Notes under the pieces: model-generated
What the model saw: only the letters and a program-made list of their open reading frames with translations
What the model was told of the DNA's origin: nothing
Database searches by the model: none
Program-made: the position numbers and the translations under genes
NCBI GenBank assembly: GCA_016927425.1
Contig: JAFGMR010000007.1
Span: forward strand, 1-64,000
DNA length: 64,000 nucleotides
Source of the DNA: Methanotrichaceae archaeon
Lineage (GTDB): Archaea; Halobacteriota; Methanosarcinia; Methanotrichales; Methanotrichaceae
Reading direction: 5' to 3'
Shown here: one piece after another, positions 8,828 to 16,630 of the stretch
Numbering within the stretch: the stretch's first letter is position 1
Layout of the letters: each line of letters starts with the position of its first letter

Positions 8828-9379
8828 TCAAAGGAGTCCCATGTTCTCCAGCTGGCTTCGAACGATCTTGACCCCTTCCTCGCACTCCTGAGGCGACTTG
8901 CCTCCGGTAACCACGAGCTTGCCCGAGCTGAATATAAGCACAACTACCTTAGGGACTTTTATGCGATAGACCAGTCCGGGAAACTGCTCTGGCTCGTACT
9001 CGATGTTCTCAAGGCCAAGGCCCAAGGCGATGGCATTGAGGTTTAGGTCGGTCTTGAGGTCGGCGCTTGCCACAATGTTCTGAACGTGGATCTCCGGCTC
9101 CAGGTCGATCTTGTCGAACCCAATGGACTTGAGGGTATGGGCCATGTTGGTTATCACCGTCCTCACATCCTCGACGTTCTTTGCGCCAGTACATACGACC
9201 TTGCCCGAGGTGAATATGAGAAAGGCGGCCTTGGGCGACTTCACTCGGTAGACAAGCCCCGGGAACTTCTCCTTATTGTACTCTGCCCCCTCAAGCTCAG
9301 CCTCGATCTTTATCAGGTCGAAATCGTCGGCAAGCTTGGTAGAAGCGACCACGTTCTCGATATTGATTGTGGACTCCAT
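8828..9379 (-). CDS. tbp: TATA-box-binding protein
   Basis: General transcription factor that binds the TATA box and recruits TFB and RNA polymerase. Two imperfect direct repeats of about 90 residues, each with the saddle motif: [12 protein letters not shown] then GKVVCTGAK, and [12 protein letters not shown] then GKLVVTGGK. Start placed at the ATG ending at 9379 ([11 protein letters not shown]), preceded by GGAGAG; an in-frame TTG nine codons earlier has no support. Its own promoter region holds two TATA-like boxes. Confidence 0.97.
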   Translation of the reverse strand: MESTINIENVVASTKLADDFDLIKIEAELEGAEYNKEKFPGLVYRVKSPKAAFLIFTSGKVVCTGAKNVEDVRTVITNMAHTLKSIGFDKIDLEPEIHVQNIVASADLKTDLNLNAIALGLGLENIEYEPEQFPGLVYRIKVPKVVVLIFSSGKLVVTGGKSPQECEEGVKIVRSQLENMGLL

Positions 9380-9408
9380 GCACGTCTCTCCATGGCCTCT
9401 TCTCAAGC

Positions 9409-9440
9409 TAAGGGTATATAAAGTATGGGTATATAAGGGG
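9409..9440 (-). promoter_or_regulatory. tbp promoter with two TATA-like boxes
   Basis: On the minus strand, TTTATATA (9415-9422) and a second TTATATA-type box (9430-9437) lie 36-58 bases upstream of the tbp ATG. Either would place the transcript start just before the GGAGAG ribosome site. Two boxes in tandem could allow alternative starts or autoregulation; that part is inference. Confidence 0.55.
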
Positions 9441-9464
9441 GGAGTCGGGCATGGTGGGGATTTA

Positions 9465-9557
9465 AGCCGCCGATGGGATTCGAACCCATGGACTGCTGAT
9501 CATTCGGGCGCTATGCCTTACGAATCAGCCGCTTTAACCGGGCTAAGCCACGGCGGC
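9465..9557 (-). tRNA. tRNA-Thr (CGT anticodon) with an 18-nt intron
   Basis: Acceptor stem GCCGCCG / CGGCGGC with discriminator T, the usual base for archaeal tRNA-Thr; T arm ATGGGTTCGAATCCCAT. The anticodon arm reads GCTGA TT CGT A, then an 18-nt insert (plus-strand 9501-9518), then A TCAGC. Removing it restores a 7-base loop and a 5-bp stem. The insert sits after position 37, the canonical archaeal site, so splicing endonuclease should remove it. CCA is not encoded. A TATA-like TTAAATCGA lies at 9581-9589, inside the 3' end of the upstream gene. Confidence 0.93.
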
Positions 9558-9577
9558 AACATCCCGTCCATATCCAG

Positions 9578-10813
9578 TTATCGATTTAAGATTTGCGATC
9601 GGCGATCTTGTATCTCCTCGACGAGCTGAGGGAGTAGCGTTCCCACGTCGGTGACGAGGCCGATCGCCTGAGCCGATCCTCGGTCCATCAGCTTGGTCAA
9701 CGTGGAGGGATTTATGTCGATGCAGATGGTCTTGATGTAGGAGGGGAGCATGTTGCCCGCGGCTATCGAGTGGAGCATGGTCGACATCATCAGTGCCATC
9801 TCAACGCCATCGAGCGCCTCGTACATGGCGTCCTTGGCCTTAACGGTATCCGTGATCACCTCGGGCAGGGGCCCATCGTCGCGGATCGATCCCGCGAGAA
9901 CGAATGGCACACCTCGTGTGATGCACTCGTACATGATGCCCCCTTTCAGCTTCCCCTCTCTGATCGCCCCCTCGATGGATCCGCTCTCCATCACCTCGCT
10001 GATTGCGTAGAGATGGTTGCGGTGGCCACCCGATGTCGCACAGCCGTGGAGGTCCATCCCCAGGCTCGTGTCGAAAAGCTGCCGCTCAATATCGTGCACA
10101 GCTACGGCATTTCCCGCTAGGAGGACGTTGACGTAGCCTTCGCGGATCAACCAGGCGAGGGATGGGGCAGCTCCTGTGTGGATTATCGCCGGTCCGCAGA
10201 TGGCCGCGATCTTTCCTCCCTTCGACCTCGTTCCGATGATCTCCCCTGCCAGCTGCCCTATGATCTCCCTGCTCGGCCTCTCCGAGGAGACCTCGTTGTT
10301 CATGAAGCCGAAGAAGGACTTCTCCCTGGGACGTTCCGGCGGCATTACCTTGACCCCGGATGTTCCCACAACCACCCTATCGCCACGATGGATGTGGTTG
10401 ATGGGGGTAGAGCGCGCCTTTCCGTCCTTGACCGTTATGAGGCAATCCATCCGGCTGTTCTCCACCTTCATCCAGGCCCCCTCGGTTCGAATGAGGGTTG
10501 GATGGTTTGTTGTGGAGTAAAATCCCTTGGGAACCACCATATCGCCGGGGCAGGTCTCGATCCTTGCGTCCTCGACCTCTACCGATCTCGCTCCTAGGGA
10601 GTGAAGCTCGAGGAGGATGCGTTCAAGATTAGCTGCATCCTTCCCCATAACTGCGATCCTTGCATAACTCGAATCGTTCTTCTTCTGGCCTATGCGGAAT
10701 ATCTTGATCTCGAACTCGCCGCCCATATCCATGATCTTGTCCAAGACACGGGTGAGCATGAGCGAGTCTATGAGATGACCCTCCATCTCAATATCGCAGA
10801 TTTCACCTAACAT
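9578..10813 (-). CDS. LOR/SDH-domain protein (TIGR00300), archaeal ornithine cyclodeaminase type
   Basis: 411 aa, matching the archaeal family whose Methanococcus member converts ornithine to proline plus ammonia using NAD. The N-terminal LOR/SDH part (1-100) is followed by a conserved block (CPGDMVVPKGFYSTTNHPT) and a C-terminal nucleotide-binding domain (AAICGPAIIHTGAAPSLAWL, LLAGNAVAVHDIE, SGGHRNHLYAI). The same family includes lysine-oxoglutarate-reductase-like enzymes, so the substrate is inferred. The gene stands between the tRNA and the RNA ligase, on the same strand as both. Confidence 0.8.
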   Translation of the reverse strand: MLGEICDIEMEGHLIDSLMLTRVLDKIMDMGGEFEIKIFRIGQKKNDSSYARIAVMGKDAANLERILLELHSLGARSVEVEDARIETCPGDMVVPKGFYSTTNHPTLIRTEGAWMKVENSRMDCLITVKDGKARSTPINHIHRGDRVVVGTSGVKVMPPERPREKSFFGFMNNEVSSERPSREIIGQLAGEIIGTRSKGGKIAAICGPAIIHTGAAPSLAWLIREGYVNVLLAGNAVAVHDIERQLFDTSLGMDLHGCATSGGHRNHLYAISEVMESGSIEGAIREGKLKGGIMYECITRGVPFVLAGSIRDDGPLPEVITDTVKAKDAMYEALDGVEMALMMSTMLHSIAAGNMLPSYIKTICIDINPSTLTKLMDRGSAQAIGLVTDVGTLLPQLVEEIQDRRSQILNR

Positions 10814-10836
10814 TTCGACCTACCGCCGTCTTCCGG

Positions 10837-11958
10837 CTACCACAGCTGGCCGTCTATCATGGCCTGGGTTTTGTCGTTGGTGGACATCACCATCTTTTCG
10901 ATCCGGACCACGTATCCGTCCACGTCAGGCACGGGAATGTCAAAGATGGCCCGAATTCCCATGCGCCGGAGATGTTGTTCGAAGTCCTTCGCGGTCTGGA
11001 TCCTCTTGACCCTGATCTGTACGCTTTGTGCGATCTGCTCCTTCTCCATCTTTCGCCTTATTGTATCGGCGAGTGGGAGAAGGATGCTCTCCCCCAGCCT
11101 TGCAGCCCTCGCCCTGATCTCCTCGCTCGACTCGCCCCACTCAACGGCTTGGAAACCCTCCCTGACGACTCGAGAGACGATGAAGTCCGAGGCATAATCG
11201 TTGTAGTAGCGAAAGGCGTGCTCCAGGTCCATGCAATTGCTCTCCGAGCAGGTATATTTGATTGGGGGAGCCTCGTTCGAGACGTCCTTTAAAACTATTC
11301 CCTCTCGACCTCGCTTGCCGAGGTCTCGCACGATTGGGACGATCTCCTTGTACGCCCCCTCTGCGCGAAACTCGCCTAGGAGCGGCGTGACGTTGAGGCC
11401 GTACTCCTCGGCAAGGTCGTGTGTTGGATGAACTCCTTGAGTTACCCTACTGTTCTTTTTTGCAATGTCGAATAGGACGAACTCGGCGCTATCGACCGGG
11501 TAGATGGACTTTGGAACATAGGGATTCTCCGGCCCGACCATCTCCCCGCAGAGAACGATCTCCGGGTGGTCCCTGAACACCTCGGGATCGATCCGGTCCC
11601 GCACGACCTCGGTGGAGAAGGGGCAGATGTAGCCGCCCCGGGTGAGGGCCACGATCTCCCCGTCGATGCTAGTTGCGCGGAGGTTGTATCCGTTCATCTT
11701 CTCCTCGACGGCCACAATGCCTGTAAATTGCCTCTTGATGGCCGGCTCAAGCAGCATGGCCCGCTTGATCTTCGGGTAGCCGTAGACCACCTCGCCCGTG
11801 TAGAAGACGACCGTCCCCGCCTCCACCCCGGATACGGGCTTATCGAAGCGCATGAGCCTTGGGGGAGGCCAATCACTCTCCTTGACGATCGTCTCCTGGA
11901 GCTCGGATAGCCTCTCCTTGGGCAGTCCCAGCCTCTCCGCTACCCGCGAGATCTTCAT
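10837..11958 (-). CDS. ATP-dependent RNA ligase, Rnl3/Pab1020 family (TIGR01209)
   Basis: Homodimeric archaeal RNA ligase that joins or circularises single-stranded RNA. Motif I is EEKMNGYN with the nucleotidyl lysine at about residue 87; VLCGEMVG matches motif III, GREGIVLKD motif IV and PPIKYTC motif V. The C-terminal dimerisation domain completes a 373-aa protein. The ATG ending at 11958 overlaps the stop of the CBS gene upstream by 4 bases, so it is the last gene of the CBS-domain operon; an upstream alternative start has no support. Confidence 0.9.
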   Translation of the reverse strand: MKISRVAERLGLPKERLSELQETIVKESDWPPPRLMRFDKPVSGVEAGTVVFYTGEVVYGYPKIKRAMLLEPAIKRQFTGIVAVEEKMNGYNLRATSIDGEIVALTRGGYICPFSTEVVRDRIDPEVFRDHPEIVLCGEMVGPENPYVPKSIYPVDSAEFVLFDIAKKNSRVTQGVHPTHDLAEEYGLNVTPLLGEFRAEGAYKEIVPIVRDLGKRGREGIVLKDVSNEAPPIKYTCSESNCMDLEHAFRYYNDYASDFIVSRVVREGFQAVEWGESSEEIRARAARLGESILLPLADTIRRKMEKEQIAQSVQIRVKRIQTAKDFEQHLRRMGIRAIFDIPVPDVDGYVVRIEKMVMSTNDKTQAMIDGQLW

Positions 11959-12737
11959 CTGGTTCTCACCAGGTAGTCGATCAGACACCTCCTGGTTATC
12001 ATGCCGACGAGCTCATCCTTCTCGTTCATCACCGGAAGGCCTCCTCGATCATCGGATAGGATGACGTTCAGGACGTCTTGGAGGGGCGTATCTTGCCTCA
12101 CTTTCTTCACATCCTTTGTCATCACATCAGCGACGAGCAGGTTCTTGATCCTCGCATCCTGTTGCCTTCGGGAGACCAGGTCCCGAAATGCCCGCATGGC
12201 CTTTGCGATATCCCTCTCGGTGATAATGCCGAGGAGGTCGCCTCCTTCTACCACTGGCAGCCTTCCAACGTCTCGATCCAGCATCATACGGCGAGCATGT
12301 ACCAGGCGGTCCTGTGGATGGACGCTCAAGGCCGCCCTCATGGCGTCCTTGGCAACTCCGGCAATATTCGTCGATGCGAGGACCTCGCGGGGCCTGACCC
12401 ATCCCAGTATCTCCTCTCCCTGCATCACCGCGAGGACCGAGGTCTTCTGAAGCAACAGTGTGGCATCGTCGACGCTCATCTCGGGCAGCACCCTGATGAC
12501 CGAGTCCATCGTGGCCGCGGCTACGTGTAGGGATGAGGCGGGCAGCCCCAGGCTCTGCCTCGCTCCCAGGACCCGGGCGATCTGGCGCATGGTGATGATC
12601 CCGCCGATCCGGCCATTGTTGGTGACAAGCAACCTTCTCAGGTTATGCTTCTCCATGAGATCGAGCGCATGGCCTATTCTCTCCGACTTATCGATGCTCA
12701 CCGGGGTTGTCATTATGTCCCTAACCTGCATCATCAT
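11955..12737 (-). CDS. CBS-domain protein (four CBS motifs), operon gene 5
   Basis: About 260 aa made of two CBS pairs: VRDIMTTPVSIDKSER with GGIITMRQIA; a degenerate second motif (VLAVMQGEEILGWV); KDAMRAALSVHPQDR with LLGIITERDIA; VADVMTKDVKKVRQDT with LVGMITRR. CBS pairs bind adenosyl compounds (AMP, ATP, SAM) and act as energy sensors; no catalytic domain is attached. Three ATGs in a row follow GAGGTG and the first overlaps the upstream stop. A longer open frame to 13397 is a shadow of the next gene. Coupled to the RNA ligase downstream. Confidence 0.85.
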   Translation of the reverse strand: MMMQVRDIMTTPVSIDKSERIGHALDLMEKHNLRRLLVTNNGRIGGIITMRQIARVLGARQSLGLPASSLHVAAATMDSVIRVLPEMSVDDATLLLQKTSVLAVMQGEEILGWVRPREVLASTNIAGVAKDAMRAALSVHPQDRLVHARRMMLDRDVGRLPVVEGGDLLGIITERDIAKAMRAFRDLVSRRQQDARIKNLLVADVMTKDVKKVRQDTPLQDVLNVILSDDRGGLPVMNEKDELVGMITRRCLIDYLVRTR

Positions 12738-13582
12738 CACCTCGCCATCTCCGCTATGATCTCTCGATTGGAGAAGAACCCAACCATCTTTCCTTCCTCG
12801 ATCACAGGCAGGCCGCAGATGGACTTCTCCACAAGGACCTTTGCCTCGTCTACCGCGCGCGCATCGGATCGGGTGGCGATTATCGGATAGGACATGATGT
12901 CCTCGGCAACCAGGGGCACCTCCTTGATGTAGCGGTACTGCTTCCTGCCGGCCGGGCTCTCCTTTCGGGTCATCTTGATGGACTTCATCCTCGCCTGGTC
13001 CATCTTGTTCTCCGTTCCGGCAAAGACCAGGTTGGACCGGGTGATCAGACCGACAGGGGACAGGTTGTCCTCGTAGACCAGGACCCTGCTCACGCCATGG
13101 ATGTTCATCTGTTCTATCACATGGGAGATGGTGTGATGTCGATGGACGGTCACCAGGCTCTCGGCCATCAGATCCTTCACGCGAAGGTCCAGGTCCTGCT
13201 TGGAGAAGTAGCGCACTATATCTCGAGCGGTGATGATCCCGATCACAGAACCGTCCCTCTCGACCGGCAGCCCGTCGAACTCGTTTTCCATCAGCAACTC
13301 CGCCGCCTGGTCGATCGTGGCATCGGGGTATATGGTGATTGGATCCTCCGTCATCACCAGGTGGATGGGGATCATATCTATGGGCCTTCTGCGCCATTCG
13401 GGGGCGGCCTGATCCAGCCGGTTGGATATGTCGTACTTGGTGACGACGCCTGCGAGCTTCCCATCAACCATCACCGGCAACCGGCTTATATCATGTTTCA
13501 GCATCAGGTTCCTTGCTCGCTGGATTGGCTCGTTCTTCTCTATCACATAGACTGGAGCTGTCATGTAGTCCTTGACCTTCAT
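12737..13582 (-). CDS. CBS-domain protein (four CBS motifs), operon gene 4
   Basis: 281 aa: KVKDYMTAPVYVIEKNEP / LAGVVTKYDIS; HLVMTEDPITIYPDAT / VIGIITARDIV; VKDLMAESLVTVHRHH / PVGLITRSNLV; AEDIMSYPIIATRSDA / MVGFFSNREII. A basic linker (KMTRKESPAGRKQYRY) separates the third and fourth motifs. No other domain, signal or membrane segment. Both junctions are 4-base or 1-base overlaps, so it is translated with its neighbours. Confidence 0.88.
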   Translation of the reverse strand: MKVKDYMTAPVYVIEKNEPIQRARNLMLKHDISRLPVMVDGKLAGVVTKYDISNRLDQAAPEWRRRPIDMIPIHLVMTEDPITIYPDATIDQAAELLMENEFDGLPVERDGSVIGIITARDIVRYFSKQDLDLRVKDLMAESLVTVHRHHTISHVIEQMNIHGVSRVLVYEDNLSPVGLITRSNLVFAGTENKMDQARMKSIKMTRKESPAGRKQYRYIKEVPLVAEDIMSYPIIATRSDARAVDEAKVLVEKSICGLPVIEEGKMVGFFSNREIIAEMAR

Positions 13583-14529
13583 GATATGATACCTCGCCTC
13601 TCTTGGACTGCTCTGATGAAATCCCGTTCGGTCAGTATTCCCACAAGGGAGCCTCCCTCCATGACAGGAAGGGCCCCTATCCCCTTCTCGCTCATCGTTT
13701 GGGCGGCTTCTCCAAGGTCCGCCTTGCCCTCTATGGTCACTAGATCCCCAACAATGAGAGACTTCACCGGTTGCTCCATAACCTCTTGTACGTGCCCCGT
13801 GACCACCTGCTTGAAGGCCTCCCCGCTTGCCAGGTACCTCATTATGTCGAATGCCGTAGCAATCCCTATCAGCAGGCGGTCTTGGAATACGGGCAGGCGG
13901 CGAAAGCCCTGTTGGATGATCGTCTGCGTGACCTTCTCTATGCTCGTCTGGGACGAGACGGTGACCACGCGAGGGCTCATGAACTCCTTGACGGTTATGC
14001 CCGTCTTGATCCCGGCTATGAGATGGACGAAATCCTCCTCCGTCACTATGGCCTTGATGCGGGTCTCCTCATCCACGATCGGCAGACCGCCGACGTTCCT
14101 CTCATACATGATCTTCAGAGCGTCGTCGACCGAGGTCTTCTCGCTCGCGTAGGCCAGGTGGGTGCTCATGATCTCCCTAACGTCGGCATTGATCCCTACG
14201 AAGATGTTTCCCTCGTACTTCTCCTTGAGAAGGTTGTGCCTGATGCCCCCGCCAAGGAAGTCCACAACGTCCACGCTGGAGAGGAAACCTATCAGCCGAT
14301 TGGTCCCGGCATCGGTTATGGGCAGCCGGTTGAAGCCATAGTAGGTCATCGTCTTGATGGCGCCCATTATGGTTGTGGTGGGCGGCACCGTGACCACATT
14401 TGGATTGGCCACGGTCAGGATATCTCCGGTCCTCTTCGCTGCACGGGATTGGAATTCCACGGGACCCCGGTCCATGGATCCCGGCTGTATGGGCATCCTG
14501 GCCTCCCTTCTGTCTGCGCCTTTCTTCAT
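13579..14529 (-). CDS. CBS-domain protein (four CBS motifs), operon gene 3
   Basis: About 316 aa with four motifs: VANPNVVTVPPTTT / LIGFLSSVDVVDF; VREIMSTHLAYASEKT / IKAIVTEEDFV; VKEFMSPRVVTVSSQT / LIGIATAFDIM; VKSLIVGDLVTIEGKA / LVGILTERDFI. The basic 35-residue N-terminal extension (KMKKGADRREAR) is unlike the others. The ATG ending at 14529 comes one base after the upstream stop; an in-frame TTG at 14547 is less likely. A 4-base overlap joins it to the next gene. Confidence 0.86.
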   Translation of the reverse strand: MKKGADRREARMPIQPGSMDRGPVEFQSRAAKRTGDILTVANPNVVTVPPTTTIMGAIKTMTYYGFNRLPITDAGTNRLIGFLSSVDVVDFLGGGIRHNLLKEKYEGNIFVGINADVREIMSTHLAYASEKTSVDDALKIMYERNVGGLPIVDEETRIKAIVTEEDFVHLIAGIKTGITVKEFMSPRVVTVSSQTSIEKVTQTIIQQGFRRLPVFQDRLLIGIATAFDIMRYLASGEAFKQVVTGHVQEVMEQPVKSLIVGDLVTIEGKADLGEAAQTMSEKGIGALPVMEGGSLVGILTERDFIRAVQERRGIIS

Positions 14530-14530
14530 C

Positions 14531-15310
14531 TTAAGTTCCCTCGCCAAGGTAGCTCCTGATCAGATCGTATCTATCCACGATTCCCACAAGCTTGTCATCT
14601 TCCAGGACGGTCACCCGTCCCACCCGTTGTTTCAACATGATCTTGATGACATCCGCCATGTCGTCATTTGGGCCGACGTGGAATAGGGGTGTGCTCATCA
14701 GCTTCTCAGCCTTCATATGCATGGCGTCGCTTGGCCGCGACGCTCCTTCTTTGCTGATCCTGGGCCCGCCCAGTATGTCGAAGCGGGTGATCATCCCAAG
14801 CGGCCGTTCCTTCTGGTCCAGCACGGGCAGGCCAGTCAGGTCCGATTCCATCATCGTCTCCCACACCTTGGAGACATGGTCGTCGGTCCGGCAGGTGACG
14901 ACGGAGGTGCTCATGATCGCGCTTACAGCCCTCCGAGGAAGGCTATCGAGGTCGATGCTGCCGAAGATGTCAATGATGCTGACAACTCCCCTCAGCTTGG
15001 GGGTCTCCCGGGATAGGACAACGGGAAGGATCTCCGCCCTCTCATTCATCATCCTCGCCGCCTCCATGGTCTCCATATCGCCGGTTATCAGTGGGACTTG
15101 GACCGTGAACCCTGCCACGGTGACGTTCGACCTGCTGGATGTAATCCTCAGGATATCTCGATTGGTTAGTATCCCCAATACGAGGCCCTGGGCGTCCAGT
15201 ACAGGCAGGCCGCGCACATGGTTGTCCCGAACCATCTGTCGCGCCTTGGTCAGAAAATCGTTCTCCTCCACATAAAGTGGATCTCTGGACATGATATCTT
15301 CTACCAACAT
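14531..15310 (-). CDS. CBS-domain protein (four CBS motifs), operon gene 2
   Basis: About 259 aa with four motifs: VEDIMSRDPLYVEEND / VLGILTNRDIL; FTVQVPLITGDMETM / LRGVVSIIDIF; VSAIMSTSVVTCRTDD / PLGMITRFDIL; AEKLMSTPLFHVGPND / LVGIVDRYDLI. The ATG ending at 15310 has GGGAG five bases upstream and places the first CBS motif at the usual distance. A GTG at 15352 would overlap the upstream stop as GTGA and cannot be excluded. Confidence 0.86.
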   Translation of the reverse strand: MLVEDIMSRDPLYVEENDFLTKARQMVRDNHVRGLPVLDAQGLVLGILTNRDILRITSSRSNVTVAGFTVQVPLITGDMETMEAARMMNERAEILPVVLSRETPKLRGVVSIIDIFGSIDLDSLPRRAVSAIMSTSVVTCRTDDHVSKVWETMMESDLTGLPVLDQKERPLGMITRFDILGGPRISKEGASRPSDAMHMKAEKLMSTPLFHVGPNDDMADVIKIMLKQRVGRVTVLEDDKLVGIVDRYDLIRSYLGEGT

Positions 15311-15348
15311 GGCCACTCCCGTCCGGCAACGGATATATGCCGATACAG

Positions 15349-15906
15349 TCACTTGCCGCTATCCTTACAGCTCCAGCATAGCAGCTCGCCATCCACTGCA
15401 GTCAGGGAGTCGGATATCTGACCGCAGCGCTCGCAGATTCCTCTAACCATCTCCACAGGTTCGGCGAAGTGGACGCTCTCCCGGTGCATCTCGATTAGAT
15501 CTGCCAAAATATCGCTGAGCCCAACTGAGGAGCCGGAGACGAGGTCGGTATCAGTGATGATGCCCACGAGCCCCCCCTCATTGGAGACCACGGGCAGCCT
15601 CTTCACGCCCGCTTTAAGCATCTGGAATGCGGCATCCCTGAGGCTGGCATCGGGAGCGATCACGATCAATGGGGAACTCATTATCTTCTCCACGACGACT
15701 TCCCTTGGGTCTGCAGCCTCCGCTACCACCTTCTTGACGATATCCCTCTCGGTCAAGATGCCTACAGGTCCCCCTCCCCGCATAACGATGAGGCTTCCCA
15801 CGTTCACGGAGATCATCTTCTTGGCCGCGGTGAAGATGTCTAAGTCTGCATCGGTCGTGATCACCGGGCGGCTCATGATCTCCCGAACTGGTATCGCTGT
15901 CTCCAT
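15349..15906 (-). CDS. CBS-pair protein with C-terminal zinc ribbon, operon gene 1
   Basis: 185 aa. One CBS pair (VREIMSRPVITTDADL / PVGILTERDIV and VEKIMSSPLIVIAPDA / LVGIITDTDLV) then a helical linker and a rubredoxin-like zinc ribbon with CERCG and CWSCK, about 150-183. Zinc ribbons on CBS pairs are known in archaea. It is the first gene of the CBS operon and the only one that could touch nucleic acid or another protein through a separate domain. Directly preceded by the CTATAGC repeats. Confidence 0.88.
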   Translation of the reverse strand: METAIPVREIMSRPVITTDADLDIFTAAKKMISVNVGSLIVMRGGGPVGILTERDIVKKVVAEAADPREVVVEKIMSSPLIVIAPDASLRDAAFQMLKAGVKRLPVVSNEGGLVGIITDTDLVSGSSVGLSDILADLIEMHRESVHFAEPVEMVRGICERCGQISDSLTAVDGELLCWSCKDSGK

Positions 15907-15927
15907 CGCCTATCTCCTCCATCATTT

Positions 15928-15998
15928 GCTATAGTATCCGGCTATAGTGATGAGCTATAGTGGCTATAGCCTCGGACCCAGTACTCCATAGGGTCAAC
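15928..15998 (-). promoter_or_regulatory. CBS operon promoter with four CTATAGC iterons
   Basis: GCTATAG occurs at 15928-15934, 15941-15947, 15954-15960 and 15963-15969, at spacings of 13, 13 and 9 bases; each is a near-palindrome, and on the minus strand it reads CTATAGC. A TATA-like TTTATAG (minus strand, 15991-15998) lies upstream, putting the transcript start near 15968, within the iterons. An operator overlapping the start suggests repression. Nothing in the window resembles a matching regulator except the DUF1670 pair. Confidence 0.55.
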
Positions 15999-16066
15999 CC
16001 CTATAAATGGATTGCTGCGGGATACCGATATTTTATATGGACATCAATATCTCTCAAAGCCATGGA

Positions 16067-16552
16067 TCAGCCTCTCCGTATATGCTTGAGCATATGATCG
16101 AGTTCCATGAGTATCAGGTCGAGGCCGAGGCGGGCAGCCGATGGGGATCCTGGCAGGCAAAAGACCGGGATCTGCCCGACAACACCAGCTGAAGCCCGCG
16201 TGAGAATAGCCCTCGTCCCCACCTCCTCGTAAGCCCTCTGGCGAAATATCTCCCCGAATCCTGGAATTGCCTTCCTGTAGAGGGGCTCTGCTGCTTCGAT
16301 CGTGACATCCTCCGGGCCGAGACCGGTCCCACCGCAGATGATCAGGGCATCGGCGGAGCATTCGAGGATTGCCTCTCGCAGGGGCACCATCTCGTCGGGA
16401 AGGAGCATATATGTGGTGATGTGGCCTGCCCTCTCGAGCCCATCGATGATCGCCTCTCCCGAGATGTCATCGGCTTCTTTCGGGGAAAAGACCGATCCGT
16501 GCAAGCGAAAGCGAGATGTGCTGACGGTTATGGCCTGGATCTGCATATTCAA
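16067..16552 (-). CDS. moaB: molybdenum cofactor biosynthesis protein MoaB/MogA family
   Basis: 161 aa MPT adenylyltransferase-fold protein of pyranopterin (Mo/W) cofactor synthesis. Family motifs: AITVSTSRF at the start, DALIICGGTGLGPEDVT (the GGTG loop binding the pterin), then a PGFGEIFR segment, RASAGVVGQIPVFCLPGSPSAA near the end. Length is standard. It diverges from the DUF1786 gene over an inverted repeat. Fits with the tungstate/molybdate transporter and Mop elsewhere in the window. Confidence 0.92.
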   Translation of the reverse strand: MNMQIQAITVSTSRFRLHGSVFSPKEADDISGEAIIDGLERAGHITTYMLLPDEMVPLREAILECSADALIICGGTGLGPEDVTIEAAEPLYRKAIPGFGEIFRQRAYEEVGTRAILTRASAGVVGQIPVFCLPGSPSAARLGLDLILMELDHMLKHIRRG

Positions 16553-16570
16553 TCGCCTCGCTTTCGGGGG

Positions 16571-16605
16571 GATAAGGATTGCCCTTGGTCGGAGGAATCC
16601 TTATC
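16571..16605. promoter_or_regulatory. divergent promoter built on a perfect 10-bp inverted repeat
   Basis: GATAAGGATT (16571-16580) and AATCCTTATC (16596-16605) are exact reverse complements separated by 15 bases, midway between moaB and the DUF1786 gene. Each arm lies about 20-30 bases before the start codon facing it, where an archaeal TATA/BRE would sit, so both transcripts could be leaderless or nearly so. Alternatively the palindrome is a shared operator. Confidence 0.5.
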
Positions 16606-16630
16606 TTGAAGGAGGATTCTTTCCGCCGTC

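Noticed and set aside
11955-13397. Continuous 480-codon minus-strand frame
   Set aside because: Only the part up to 12737 encodes CBS domains; the rest is Arg/Gly/Pro-rich and overlaps the clear CBS gene 12737-13582, so it is a shadow.
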